DNA of 5,294 bases, taken from Bacteroidales bacterium UBA5206. Its GTDB lineage: Bacteria > Bacteroidota > Bacteroidia > Bacteroidales > Tenuifilaceae. Shown one piece after another: positions 1-5,294 of the stretch (the first letter of the stretch is position 1; each line of letters starts with the position of its first letter). The notes beneath the pieces are model-generated. The model was not told the origin of the DNA and did no database searches. It saw only the letters and a program-made list of their open reading frames with translations. Position numbers and translations under genes: made by a program. The stretch spans positions 1 through 5,294 of the forward strand of contig DHVO01000245.1 in NCBI GenBank assembly GCA_002412705.1, read 5' to 3'.

Positions 1-511
1 CGGTGTAGTGGGCGGCTGGTCCTACTGCAAGTACACGTGGGTCGTTTTCGTACCTATCGGCAAAGTGGTTAATGGCGTATTCCATAACAGCGTAAACGCC
101 TTTGCGTCCCGATTCCCAAATATCGGAGGGGGTAACAGGGTGTAACTCAACTTCAATCTCCTCGCCATGGCTCCGGTTTAGGTAAAGTATGGATGGTGTT
201 TGGGCTTTGCCCATTATGCTAAGCATGTTGATGCCAAGGTTATCGAAAACTAGCCCAGCTCCTCCCATTGAGGATATGAAGTACCCGTGCCACGATGGCG
301 ATATCCCGCTAAATATGAGTCGGTTTGAACCAGGGAAGATGGAGCCTGCAAGTAACCCTACGCCAATGTTAAGGCTGTTATGCTTGTGGGCAAGATGGAT
401 GCCTAGGTCAACGGGGCCAAAGAAATCGCCAACCTTAAATCGGTTCACCTTGTAAAAACTCGACTTAGCATCAATGGTAAGTACTTTAATTTGGGTTATT
501 TGCTGCATCAT
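1..511 (-). CDS. Aldehyde ferredoxin oxidoreductase family protein, N-terminal part (gene truncated by left window edge)
   Basis: Translating the minus strand from the ATG at 511 gives 170 codons open to the window edge. They match the N-terminal domain of the AOR family, cytoplasmic enzymes that hold a tungsten (or molybdenum) bis-pterin and oxidise aldehydes to acids with ferredoxin, or run in reverse. Visible family features are GPVDLG (residues 32-37), GSNRLIFSG (61-69) with the Arg expected near the pterin, the Gly-rich SSMGGAG (80-86), the IMGKAQTPSILYL stretch (99-111), the DIW motif (130-132) and RVLAVGPAA (159-167). The [4Fe-4S] cysteines lie later in the family and are outside the window. 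A tandem ATGATG offers a second start at 508. No Shine-Dalgarno is seen. The gene is separated from its upstream neighbour by a strong terminator, so it should have its own promoter. Family assignment is firm; the substrate and the subfamily (AOR, FOR, GAPOR, WOR or BamB-like) cannot be told from this part. Confidence 0.88.
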   Translation of the reverse strand, partial: MMQQITQIKVLTIDAKSSFYKVNRFKVGDFFGPVDLGIHLAHKHNSLNIGVGLLAGSIFPGSNRLIFSGISPSWHGYFISSMGGAGLVFDNLGINMLSIMGKAQTPSILYLNRSHGEEIEVELHPVTPSDIWESGRKGVYAVMEYAINHFADRYENDPRVLAVGPAAHYT

Positions 512-528
512 CACTTAAGTGTTTACTG

Positions 529-556
529 CAAGATAAGTAATTGCTGCGATTGGCAA
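529..556 (-). promoter_or_regulatory. Possible Bacteroidota-type promoter for the AOR gene
   Basis: On the minus strand TATCTTG (535-529) resembles the Bacteroidota -7 element TAnnTTTG with one deviation. A TTG (556-554) lies 18 bases upstream, where the -33 element would be. It sits between the thioredoxin terminator and the AOR start, which is where a promoter is needed. The match is imperfect and short, so this is suggestive only. Confidence 0.3.
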
Positions 557-583
557 TGCTTGTATCCTTGTGTTGTATGCAAT

Positions 584-622
584 AAAAAAGCCTCAGGTAG
601 CATATGCTCCTGAGGCTTTTTT
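584..622 (-). terminator. Rho-independent terminator of the thioredoxin lipoprotein gene
   Basis: A perfect 14-bp inverted repeat pairs 584-597 with 609-622 (core GCCTCAGG / CCTGAGGC, flanked by A6 and T6). On the minus strand the hairpin begins 17 bases after the TAG stop at 640 and ends in a T run, the standard intrinsic terminator form. The apparent loop contains a second palindrome, AGCATATGCT (599-608), so the structure can extend further. With A and T runs on both sides it could stop transcription in either direction, but no plus-strand gene is seen running into it. Confidence 0.9.
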
Positions 623-639
623 ATTTGTGCTGTGTTAAA

Positions 640-1740
640 CTATTTGAAAATCTCTGCCAACTTAGCTTCTAGCTGCTCGCCGCGGAGGTTCTTCTCAATA
701 ATAATTCCATTTGGATCGATAAGCACTGTGTGGGGGATGCCTGTAATTTGGTAGTCCTGTACGGGCTGTGTTTCCCATCCTTTAACTTCCGATACTTGAA
801 GCCAGGTTATGCCATCGTCTTTAATGCCCTTCAACCAGCTTTCGCGATCGTAATCGAGCGATACGCCAAAAATTTCAAATCCCTTATCCTTGTACTGGCT
901 GTAAACCTTAACCACATTGGGGTTCTCTCTGCGGCAAGGGCCACACCATGCTGCCCAAAAATCAATAAGAACATATTTGCCTCTTAATGAGCTAAGGGAT
1001 ATCATGTTGCCATCGGGATCGGGAAGAGTTATTTCAGGAGCAGGCTGGCCAACAGCAATTTTTTTCTGTTTTGCAATGCGCTCATTTAAATCCTTTGCGT
1101 AAACGGTTTCGCTGGCTGGAGCCTTAATGGAAGCGGCAAGGTTTTCGAGCCTTACAATATCCATGGTGTCGGCTAGTTGATTCGCAATAATGTATGGCGC
1201 AACCACCGAAGTGAGGTTCTGGTTAACAAAACCTAGTATGTAGGTGCCAAGTTCTTTGCTAATTACCTCATACTCGGCTCTTAGTGCTGCTTCGTTCTCC
1301 GCGGTTAGTGTGCCATTATAGTATGCTTCTTGGAATTTGGCGCTAACGGCCTCCATTCTGGTTTGGTACTCTCCAAGTTTATCGGAGTAGCCCATCATAA
1401 GGTCGTGAGCCTTTGAGCCCTTAATAGTTGCTACTTGTAGGCTATCGAAGTTCGCTTTAATGTCAATTTTACCAGCCTCAATAAATAGGGCGATAGTTTT
1501 GTCCTGCTTGCCAAACTGGAGCACATAAATTTCAGGTTGCTCTACAATGCCTTCAAAGGCAAATTTCCCGTTTTCAATTTGAACAGAGTCTATAGGCTTT
1601 GGCTGATTCTCGTCAATCTTAAGCAAATAAACTGTTTGGTTGGGAGCACCAGTTACATCACCTTTAATGGTGAATGAATTGCTCGGTTGGCAGCTGTATA
1701 GTCCAATAGCTGCAAATGCTAATAGGGCAATTTTTCTCAT
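640..1740 (-). CDS. TlpA/ResA-like thioredoxin lipoprotein with N-terminal DUF4369 domain
   Basis: This 366-residue protein is a predicted lipid-anchored thiol-disulfide oxidoreductase of the cell envelope. It starts with a lipoprotein signal peptide: MRK, a hydrophobic stretch, then the lipobox LYSC with the lipidated Cys at residue 17. Residues about 22-105 look like DUF4369 (beta-rich, beginning FTIKGDVTGAPNQTVYLL), followed by a mainly helical linker of about 120 residues. The C-terminal AhpC/TSA-Redoxin type thioredoxin domain (about 229-366) carries the active site WCGPC with Cys266 and Cys269, and the cis-proline loop GIPHTVLID with Pro336. The order signal, DUF4369, linker, thioredoxin is a standard Bacteroidota architecture. 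Family members reduce or exchange disulfides in exported proteins, in some cases during cytochrome c maturation; the partner here is unknown. No Shine-Dalgarno and no clear promoter lie in the 60 bp separating it from meaB upstream, so read-through from meaB is possible. The downstream end has a strong terminator. Confidence 0.93.
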   Translation of the reverse strand: MRKIALLAFAAIGLYSCQPSNSFTIKGDVTGAPNQTVYLLKIDENQPKPIDSVQIENGKFAFEGIVEQPEIYVLQFGKQDKTIALFIEAGKIDIKANFDSLQVATIKGSKAHDLMMGYSDKLGEYQTRMEAVSAKFQEAYYNGTLTAENEAALRAEYEVISKELGTYILGFVNQNLTSVVAPYIIANQLADTMDIVRLENLAASIKAPASETVYAKDLNERIAKQKKIAVGQPAPEITLPDPDGNMISLSSLRGKYVLIDFWAAWCGPCRRENPNVVKVYSQYKDKGFEIFGVSLDYDRESWLKGIKDDGITWLQVSEVKGWETQPVQDYQITGIPHTVLIDPNGIIIEKNLRGEQLEAKLAEIFK

Positions 1741-1767
1741 GTGTGTACTTTTAGTTTTAACACAGTA

Positions 1768-1782
1768 ACCCCAAACGGGGGT
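1768..1782 (-). other. Small GC hairpin between meaB and the thioredoxin gene
   Basis: On the minus strand ACCCC-CGTTT-GGGGT forms a 5-bp stem with a 5-base loop, in the middle of the 60-bp gap between the meaB stop and the thioredoxin start. No T run follows it, so it does not look like an intrinsic terminator. It could be an RNA processing or pausing element, or chance. Confidence 0.35.
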
Positions 1783-1800
1783 AAAGGTTCAATTGGTTTG

Positions 1801-2886
1801 TTAAAGATTATGGTATAAATCTAGCAATTTTCGGGCTGCTGCAAAAGAGGTGATTTTATCGTTGAGAATATCATCCTCGGTAATGGGTATTTGTTTTTCA
1901 ATGTTGGGATTGTTGTAGAATGCATCGCGTAGGGCTTCGTTTATGGTTTCGTACATCCAATACTTGGCCTGTTTGCGCCTTCTGCTATCGAAGTACCCAT
2001 TTGCTTTGGTAAACTTTACGTATCCCAGTATCTCATCCCACAGCTCCTTAATCCCCATTTTTGATAGTGATGAGCATGTTTTTACACGGGCTGTCCATCC
2101 CGATTCTGGAGCAGGAAATAGGTGTAGTGCGCTTTCGTGTTCGGCCTTAGCAAGGCTAGCTCTGTCGGCGTTGGCACCATCGGCTTTGGTTATGGCAATC
2201 ATATCGGCCATCTCCATAATGCCACGCTTAATACCTTGCAGCTCGTCGCCTGCACCAGCCAGCTGGAGTAGCAGGAAAAAATCGACCATGCTGTGTACTG
2301 CTGTTTCGCTTTGCCCAACCCCAACCGTTTCAATAAAAATGGTGTTAAAGCCTGCCGCCTCGCAAAGTATAATGCTCTCCCTAGTTTTACGGGCAACCCC
2401 GCCAAGTGAGCCTGCCGAAGGCGAGGGGCGGATAAAGGCGTTTGGATCGGCGCACAGCGTTTCCATACGCGTTTTGTCTCCAAGAATGGAGCCTTTACTG
2501 CGCTCGCTGCTTGGGTCAATTGCCAAAACGGCTAGCTTACGCCCCGATGCGGTTATGGTTCCTCCAAGTGCCTCAATAAAGGTGCTTTTACCAACACCCG
2601 GTACGCCAGTTATCCCTATTCTAATGGATTTGCCAGTATATGGTAAGCAGCGTTCTATTATTTGTTGTGCAATGGTATGGTGCTCTGGTAATGCGCTTTC
2701 TATAAGAGTTATTGCTTGACTAAGTATTGTGATGTTGCCGCTTGTTATACCGTCAACATACTCGTTAACCGAAAGCTCTTTCTTGCGTTTGCTCTTAAAG
2801 CGTTTAACCGCATCCATGTTTATGGTTGGAGGCTGTTCTACGCCTGGATTTACCGATAACGCACTTTTAAATTCCTCTGTAGCCAT
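1801..2886 (-). CDS. meaB: MeaB/ArgK-type P-loop GTPase, chaperone of methylmalonyl-CoA mutase
   Basis: This cytoplasmic G3E-class GTPase (361 residues from the chosen start) protects B12-dependent methylmalonyl-CoA mutase and gates adenosylcobalamin loading, like human MMAA. Motifs, numbered from the ATG at 2886, are the Walker A GVPGVGKST (94-102), the family signature DPSSERSKGSILGDKTRM (124-141), the switch/G3 region ETVGVGQSE (186-194) and the guanine-specificity motif TKAD (233-236). A C-terminal helical dimerisation arm follows (about 295-361, with RRRKQAKYWMYE at 302-313). All expected elements are intact and the length is normal. An in-frame ATG at 2907 would add seven residues (MFFKTFV), but it lies immediately after a -7-like element, so the start at 2886 is preferred. 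No mutase subunit, epimerase or cobalamin adenosyltransferase gene is adjacent, so the client must be encoded elsewhere. The old name ArgK (arginine/ornithine transport kinase) is a misannotation of this family. Confidence 0.93.
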   Translation of the reverse strand: MATEEFKSALSVNPGVEQPPTINMDAVKRFKSKRKKELSVNEYVDGITSGNITILSQAITLIESALPEHHTIAQQIIERCLPYTGKSIRIGITGVPGVGKSTFIEALGGTITASGRKLAVLAIDPSSERSKGSILGDKTRMETLCADPNAFIRPSPSAGSLGGVARKTRESIILCEAAGFNTIFIETVGVGQSETAVHSMVDFFLLLQLAGAGDELQGIKRGIMEMADMIAITKADGANADRASLAKAEHESALHLFPAPESGWTARVKTCSSLSKMGIKELWDEILGYVKFTKANGYFDSRRRKQAKYWMYETINEALRDAFYNNPNIEKQIPITEDDILNDKITSFAAARKLLDLYHNL

Positions 2887-2914
2887 TACAAAAGTTTTAA
2901 AAAACATTATTGGG

Positions 2915-2922
2915 CGAAGGTA
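2915..2922 (-). promoter_or_regulatory. Probable -7 promoter element of meaB
   Basis: On the minus strand TACCTTCG differs by one base from the Bacteroidota -7 consensus TAnnTTTG. Transcription would start about 5-8 bases downstream, around 2907-2910, which coincides with the upstream candidate ATG at 2907. No convincing -33 TTTG is seen at the usual spacing, which lowers confidence. Confidence 0.4.
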
Positions 2923-2960
2923 CAGAATGTATTTGAACCTTTACCTTGGAAAGTTTTCAT

Positions 2961-2976
2961 AATGCTGCAAAGCATT
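2961..2976. repeat. Short perfect inverted repeat with 4-base loop
   Basis: AATGCT (2961-2966) and AGCATT (2971-2976) are perfect inverted repeats around GCAA. As plus-strand RNA this would be a 6-bp stem with a GNRA tetraloop. As minus-strand DNA it lies between the DUF1573 terminator and the meaB promoter element, where an operator could sit. It may be chance. Confidence 0.3.
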
Positions 2977-2983
2977 GTTGTAT

Positions 2984-3008
2984 AAAAAAACCGGGCTTAA
3001 CCCGGTTT
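2984..3008 (-). terminator. Rho-independent terminator of the DUF1573 gene
   Basis: An 8-bp perfect stem pairs 2988-2995 (AAACCGGG) with 3001-3008 (CCCGGTTT) around a 5-base loop. Read on the minus strand it begins 6 bases after the TAA stop of the DUF1573 gene and ends in a run of seven T (complement of 2984-2990). This is a standard intrinsic terminator and it separates the DUF1573 transcript from meaB. Confidence 0.9.
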
Positions 3009-3014
3009 GTTCAT

Positions 3015-4106
3015 TTATCCTTCGGTAGTTACCGTTCCGGTGAGTCGCAGCACCATGGTTGATGCTTTTGGGTCGTTTGTAATAACCGTAATGGATTTGC
3101 TCTGCCTACCAGTGTAGCCGTTTGTTCTGAACGATGCCTTAACAAAACTCGATTCGCCTGGTTTTAGCACACTAACGTTTGGCTGAACGGTTGTACATCC
3201 GCATGATGCTTTTATTTTACGGATAATCAAATCGCTTTTACCCTCGTTTTTGAATACAAACTCATACTCAACAGTTGCTCCTTGCTTTACAGTTCCAAAG
3301 TCGTAGCTAGGCTGGCTAAATACAATTTTGGGTGCATTGTCTATATCTTTCTCTGTAAGGTTACTAAAGTCCTCTTCCAGGTTTCCACTTATGCTAAGGA
3401 AGTTGTTCTGAATGGTTTGGTCGTTTATAGTTAGGTAGAAACGGTCTATTACAAAACCCCAATCTTCGTTCTTTGATGCATCGTACTTAATGACAATAAT
3501 GCCCTCTTGTTGTGGTTTTAACGTTTGAGGATTGGCTGTAACTGTAATGTGTTTTGGCACATTGAAGAAGCCAAGTTTTGCTGGTGTTTCACCTGGGTTG
3601 TATAGGCGCATGGTATCGGTAACTATCTTATTGGTGAATACTCTACCAAGGGATAGATGGTTGTTCAAGAAAAGAACGGAACCAATTTGCCTTCTGTATA
3701 TTTCGTCTTTGGTTTTTTCGCGCTCCTTTACCTCTCCTTTTACTGCAAAAATTGTAGTTGCGCTCTCGGCGTTGGTATATACTGTAATGGTTTTGTGAAA
3801 TGGTCCTGGGCGACCTTTAGGATCGAAGGTAACCTTTACGCTTCCTTTGCCTCCAGGAACAATAGGCTCTTTAGTCCACACGGGAGTGGTGCAGCCACAG
3901 GTTGCTGTAACTCGGTGTATAATTAAAGGAGCAGCCCCAGTATTAGTTATAACAAACTCGTGTGATACAGGGCCAGCCTCTTCATTTATTAGCCCAAAGT
4001 CGTGAGTGTTACTGCCAATGGAAACTGTAGGCATTTTTTGTTGTGCGGTCGCTTGGATTGCGCCAAAAACCAATAGTGATACAAAAATTGTTACTAATTT
4101 TTTCAT
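3015..4106 (-). CDS. Secreted DUF1573 protein with three Ig-like (ASH/HYDIN-type) domains
   Basis: This 363-residue protein has a Sec signal peptide (MKK, hydrophobic core, cleavage likely after ATA at residue 21), so it acts in the periplasm or at the surface. Two DUF1573 units are clear. The first (about 28-125) has THDFGLI, FVITNTGAAPLII and ATCGCTT (Cys70, Cys72). The second (about 260-360) has SYDFGTV, FVFKNEGKSDLII and ASCGCTT (Cys302, Cys304). Between them residues about 143-243 look like a third domain of the same beta-sandwich type, with LSLGRVF, MRLYNPGETPAKLGF and FYLTIND, but without the CGC motif. The linker around 124-140 (VKEREKTKDEIYRRQ) is highly charged. DUF1573 proteins are abundant in Bacteroidota and their biochemical role is not established; the fold suggests protein-protein contacts. 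The gene stands alone, with a terminator after it and a promoter about 150 bp upstream. No Shine-Dalgarno is present. Family confidence is high, function unknown. Confidence 0.92.
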   Translation of the reverse strand: MKKLVTIFVSLLVFGAIQATAQQKMPTVSIGSNTHDFGLINEEAGPVSHEFVITNTGAAPLIIHRVTATCGCTTPVWTKEPIVPGGKGSVKVTFDPKGRPGPFHKTITVYTNAESATTIFAVKGEVKEREKTKDEIYRRQIGSVLFLNNHLSLGRVFTNKIVTDTMRLYNPGETPAKLGFFNVPKHITVTANPQTLKPQQEGIIVIKYDASKNEDWGFVIDRFYLTINDQTIQNNFLSISGNLEEDFSNLTEKDIDNAPKIVFSQPSYDFGTVKQGATVEYEFVFKNEGKSDLIIRKIKASCGCTTVQPNVSVLKPGESSFVKASFRTNGYTGRQSKSITVITNDPKASTMVLRLTGTVTTEG

Positions 4107-4225
4107 TGTAAAAGCAATTAGTTGTTGTTTGTTGCAACGGCTAGCATTGTGTGTTTGCCTATGCTTGATATTTAAACAGCATTTAATCCTAGAGGTTCAA
4201 CGCTGCATGTTCTATCGGTTAAAAA

Positions 4226-4252
4226 GGTTATTCTTGCAGAGAATCTATAACC
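4226..4252 (-). other. Imperfect stem-loop at the predicted 5' end of the DUF1573 mRNA
   Basis: On the minus strand GGTTA (4252-4248) pairs with TAACC (4230-4226). Inside it TTCT pairs with AGAA, leaving a 4-base bulge on one side and a 5-base loop. The outer stem begins where transcription from the adjacent TATCTTTG element should start. A 5'-terminal hairpin of this kind can stabilise a message; at the DNA level it could instead be an operator. The pairing is short and imperfect. Confidence 0.35.
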
Positions 4253-4254
4253 CC

Positions 4255-4286
4255 CAAAGATATAAAGAATTATTTGTTGGCTACAA
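4255..4286 (-). promoter_or_regulatory. Bacteroidota-type promoter of the DUF1573 gene
   Basis: On the minus strand TATCTTTG (4262-4255) is an exact match to the -7 consensus TAnnTTTG. A TTG (4286-4284) lies 21 bases upstream in the -33 position. Transcription should begin near 4248, giving an untranslated leader of roughly 140 bases before the ATG at 4106. Confidence 0.55.
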
Positions 4287-4352
4287 TTGGCTTGCCAAAG
4301 TTTGCCGCATAAAATCAAGAAGTTTTAATGAACCATTTATTTAGTTCCGTGA

Positions 4353-4384
4353 TTTTCCCAATTTAGGTTAGTTTCATACATTTG
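4353..4384 (+). promoter_or_regulatory. Bacteroidota-type promoter of the M20 amidohydrolase gene
   Basis: TACATTTG (4377-4384) matches the -7 consensus TAnnTTTG exactly. TTTT (4353-4356), one base off TTTG, lies 20 bases upstream. The start of transcription would be near 4390, about 20 bases before the ATG at 4411. A 7-base direct repeat GTTCCGT occurs at 4344-4350 and 4384-4390, on either side of these elements. Confidence 0.55.
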
Positions 4385-4410
4385 TTCCGTTCCTTACAAT
4401 CCCAAAGCTA

Positions 4411-5294
4411 ATGAAGACTTCTATAGATGCACTTCCCTTTGACTACAATCAGGATGATGTTTTTTTATACATGCTATCGCAAAGGAGGCATTTGCATGCA
4501 AATCCCGAATTGTCGTTTCAAGAGGCTAAAACAGCAAGTTATGTTGCCAAAGTCCTTTTAGATCTTGGTTTAGAGGTGCATGAGAGGGTGGCCGATCATA
4601 GCCTTATCGGAATTCTAAAAGGGAGTAGGCCTGGCAAGTGTATTGGGGTTAGAGCGGAGCTGGACGCATTGCCTTTAGATGAGAAAACAGCCTTGCCCTA
4701 TGCTTCAAACATAAGCGGGGCTATGCATGCTTGTGGGCACGATATCCATATGGCCGTAGTATTGGGGCTTGCCAAGGTGCTTTCCGATAATAGGAATAAC
4801 CTATGTGGCACCGTTGTGCTTGTTTTTGAGTCGGGCGAGGAGTTACTCCCCGGAGGAGCAAGGGGCATTTTGGAGTCCGATATCTTTAAGCGTAACATTC
4901 CTGATATTATGCTGGGTATGCATGTGCTTCCTGAACTGGAGGCGGGCAAGGTTGGCTTTAGGGCAGGGCGATACATGGCATCGAGCGACGAGGTGTACAT
5001 AACTGTTCACGGAAAAGGCGGACATGCTGCACTACCCAACACTGTTGTAGATCCTGTGCTAATTGCATCGCACGTGGTAGTGGCATTACAACAGGTGGTT
5101 AGCAGGAATGCGCAACCCATTGTACCCACTGTTCTTTCTTTTGGTAAGGTTACTGCAAATGGCGCCAATAATATAATACCCAACCAGGTTTTACTGGAGG
5201 GCACATTCAGGACTATGGATGAGCAGTGGCGTGTTGATGCGCACCAGCGGATTGCATCAATTGCAAAGGGTATTAGCGAGTCTATGGGAGGTAC
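4411..5294 (+). CDS. M20-family (M20D-like) metal-dependent amidohydrolase, N-terminal part (truncated by right edge)
   Basis: 294 codons are visible before the window ends; family members are usually about 380-400 residues, so roughly the last quarter is missing. The family hydrolyses N-acyl amino acids or related amides (hippurate, IAA-amino acids, N-acetyl-diaminopimelate) with two metal ions. Visible motifs are RRHLHANPELSFQE (25-38), RAELDALP (81-88), MHACGHDIH (105-113) with ligands Cys108 and His110, ESGEE (140-144) with the general base and metal ligand Glu143-Glu144, GMHVLP (169-174) with ligand His171, and the lid/dimerisation start VHGKGGHAALP (199-209) with His205. The final C-terminal His ligand is outside the window. 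There is no signal peptide, so the enzyme is likely cytoplasmic. The ATG at 4411 is the only reasonable start: the frame upstream reaches a stop at 4369 with no other ATG. It is transcribed divergently from the DUF1573 gene. Substrate cannot be assigned. Confidence 0.92.
   Translation, partial: MKTSIDALPFDYNQDDVFLYMLSQRRHLHANPELSFQEAKTASYVAKVLLDLGLEVHERVADHSLIGILKGSRPGKCIGVRAELDALPLDEKTALPYASNISGAMHACGHDIHMAVVLGLAKVLSDNRNNLCGTVVLVFESGEELLPGGARGILESDIFKRNIPDIMLGMHVLPELEAGKVGFRAGRYMASSDEVYITVHGKGGHAALPNTVVDPVLIASHVVVALQQVVSRNAQPIVPTVLSFGKVTANGANNIIPNQVLLEGTFRTMDEQWRVDAHQRIASIAKGISESMGG

Larger units (their letters stand above)
4107..4410. other. Divergent intergenic region with promoters in both directions
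   Basis: These 304 bp separate the starts of the DUF1573 gene (minus) and the M20 amidohydrolase gene (plus). The stretch has many stops on both strands and no gene-like reading frame. It holds a minus-strand promoter near 4255-4286 with a leader of about 140 bases toward the DUF1573 gene, and a plus-strand promoter near 4353-4384 with a leader of only about 20 bases. The part between the two promoters (about 4290-4350) shows nothing I can name. No tRNA or known riboswitch was recognised. Confidence 0.6.

Noticed and set aside
189..455. Plus-strand open frame of 88 codons
   Set aside because: It lies antisense to the AOR gene, whose minus-strand frame has clear family motifs; the plus-strand translation resembles nothing and is a shadow.
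1768..1782. GC hairpin as a terminator for meaB
   Set aside because: The stem is only 5 bp and no T run follows it on the minus strand, so it does not meet the form of an intrinsic terminator.
1943..2719. Plus-strand open frame of 258 codons
   Set aside because: It is wholly antisense to meaB, which has all its GTPase motifs. The translation is rich in Ser, Ala, Leu and Pro, as expected for a shadow frame.
4118..4147. Nine-codon minus-strand mini-frame (MLAVATNNN) in the DUF1573 leader, ending 11 bases before the gene start
   Set aside because: Considered as a leader peptide, but it has no run of regulatory codons tied to an amino-acid pathway, no attenuator-like hairpins after it, and frames this short are expected by chance.
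4006..4344. Plus-strand open frame of 112 codons crossing the intergenic region
   Set aside because: It begins antisense to the DUF1573 signal peptide and runs through the promoter region; no recognisable protein features and no promoter or start context.
4698..5204. Minus-strand open frames of 60-100 codons
   Set aside because: They are antisense to the M20 amidohydrolase, whose plus-strand frame is continuous with conserved metal-binding motifs.
1..5294. A mobile element, defence island, CRISPR array or other new multi-gene system
   Set aside because: No transposase, integrase, repeat array, toxin-antitoxin or nuclease-like frame was seen; the genes are recognisable housekeeping or envelope families with ordinary spacing.

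Overview
The window looks like chromosomal DNA from a member of the Bacteroidota, probably an anaerobic or environmental Bacteroidales/Marinilabiliales-type organism. The evidence is a lipid-anchored DUF4369-TlpA thioredoxin, a secreted DUF1573 protein, no Shine-Dalgarno sequence before any of the five genes, and promoter-like elements of the Bacteroidota type (TTTG or TTG near -33, TAnnTTTG near -7). The species cannot be named from the sequence alone.

Layout: four genes lie on the minus strand and one on the plus strand. From left to right they are: (1) the N-terminal 170 codons of an aldehyde ferredoxin oxidoreductase (AOR) family tungstoenzyme, running off the left edge, with its own weak promoter-like site; (2) a strong intrinsic terminator followed by a TlpA/ResA-like thioredoxin lipoprotein; (3) a MeaB/ArgK-type GTPase, the chaperone of B12-dependent methylmalonyl-CoA mutase, 60 bp upstream of the thioredoxin gene with no terminator between them; (4) a second intrinsic terminator and then a secreted DUF1573 protein with three Ig-like domains; (5) a divergent intergenic region of about 300 bp with a promoter in each direction; (6) the first 294 codons of an M20-family amidohydrolase, running off the right edge.

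The terminators split the minus-strand genes into three transcription units: DUF1573 alone, meaB with possible read-through into the thioredoxin gene, and the AOR gene. The genes do not form one obvious pathway. MeaB implies that methylmalonyl-CoA mutase (propionate/succinate interconversion) is encoded elsewhere. The AOR implies tungsten- or molybdenum-pterin aldehyde chemistry. The thioredoxin lipoprotein and the DUF1573 protein act outside the cytoplasm. No mobile element, CRISPR array, tRNA, rRNA or recognisable defence system is present. I found no convincing new system. The points most worth a second look are the divergent AOR, the three-domain architecture of the DUF1573 protein, its long structured leader, and the meaB start that lies on top of its own promoter.
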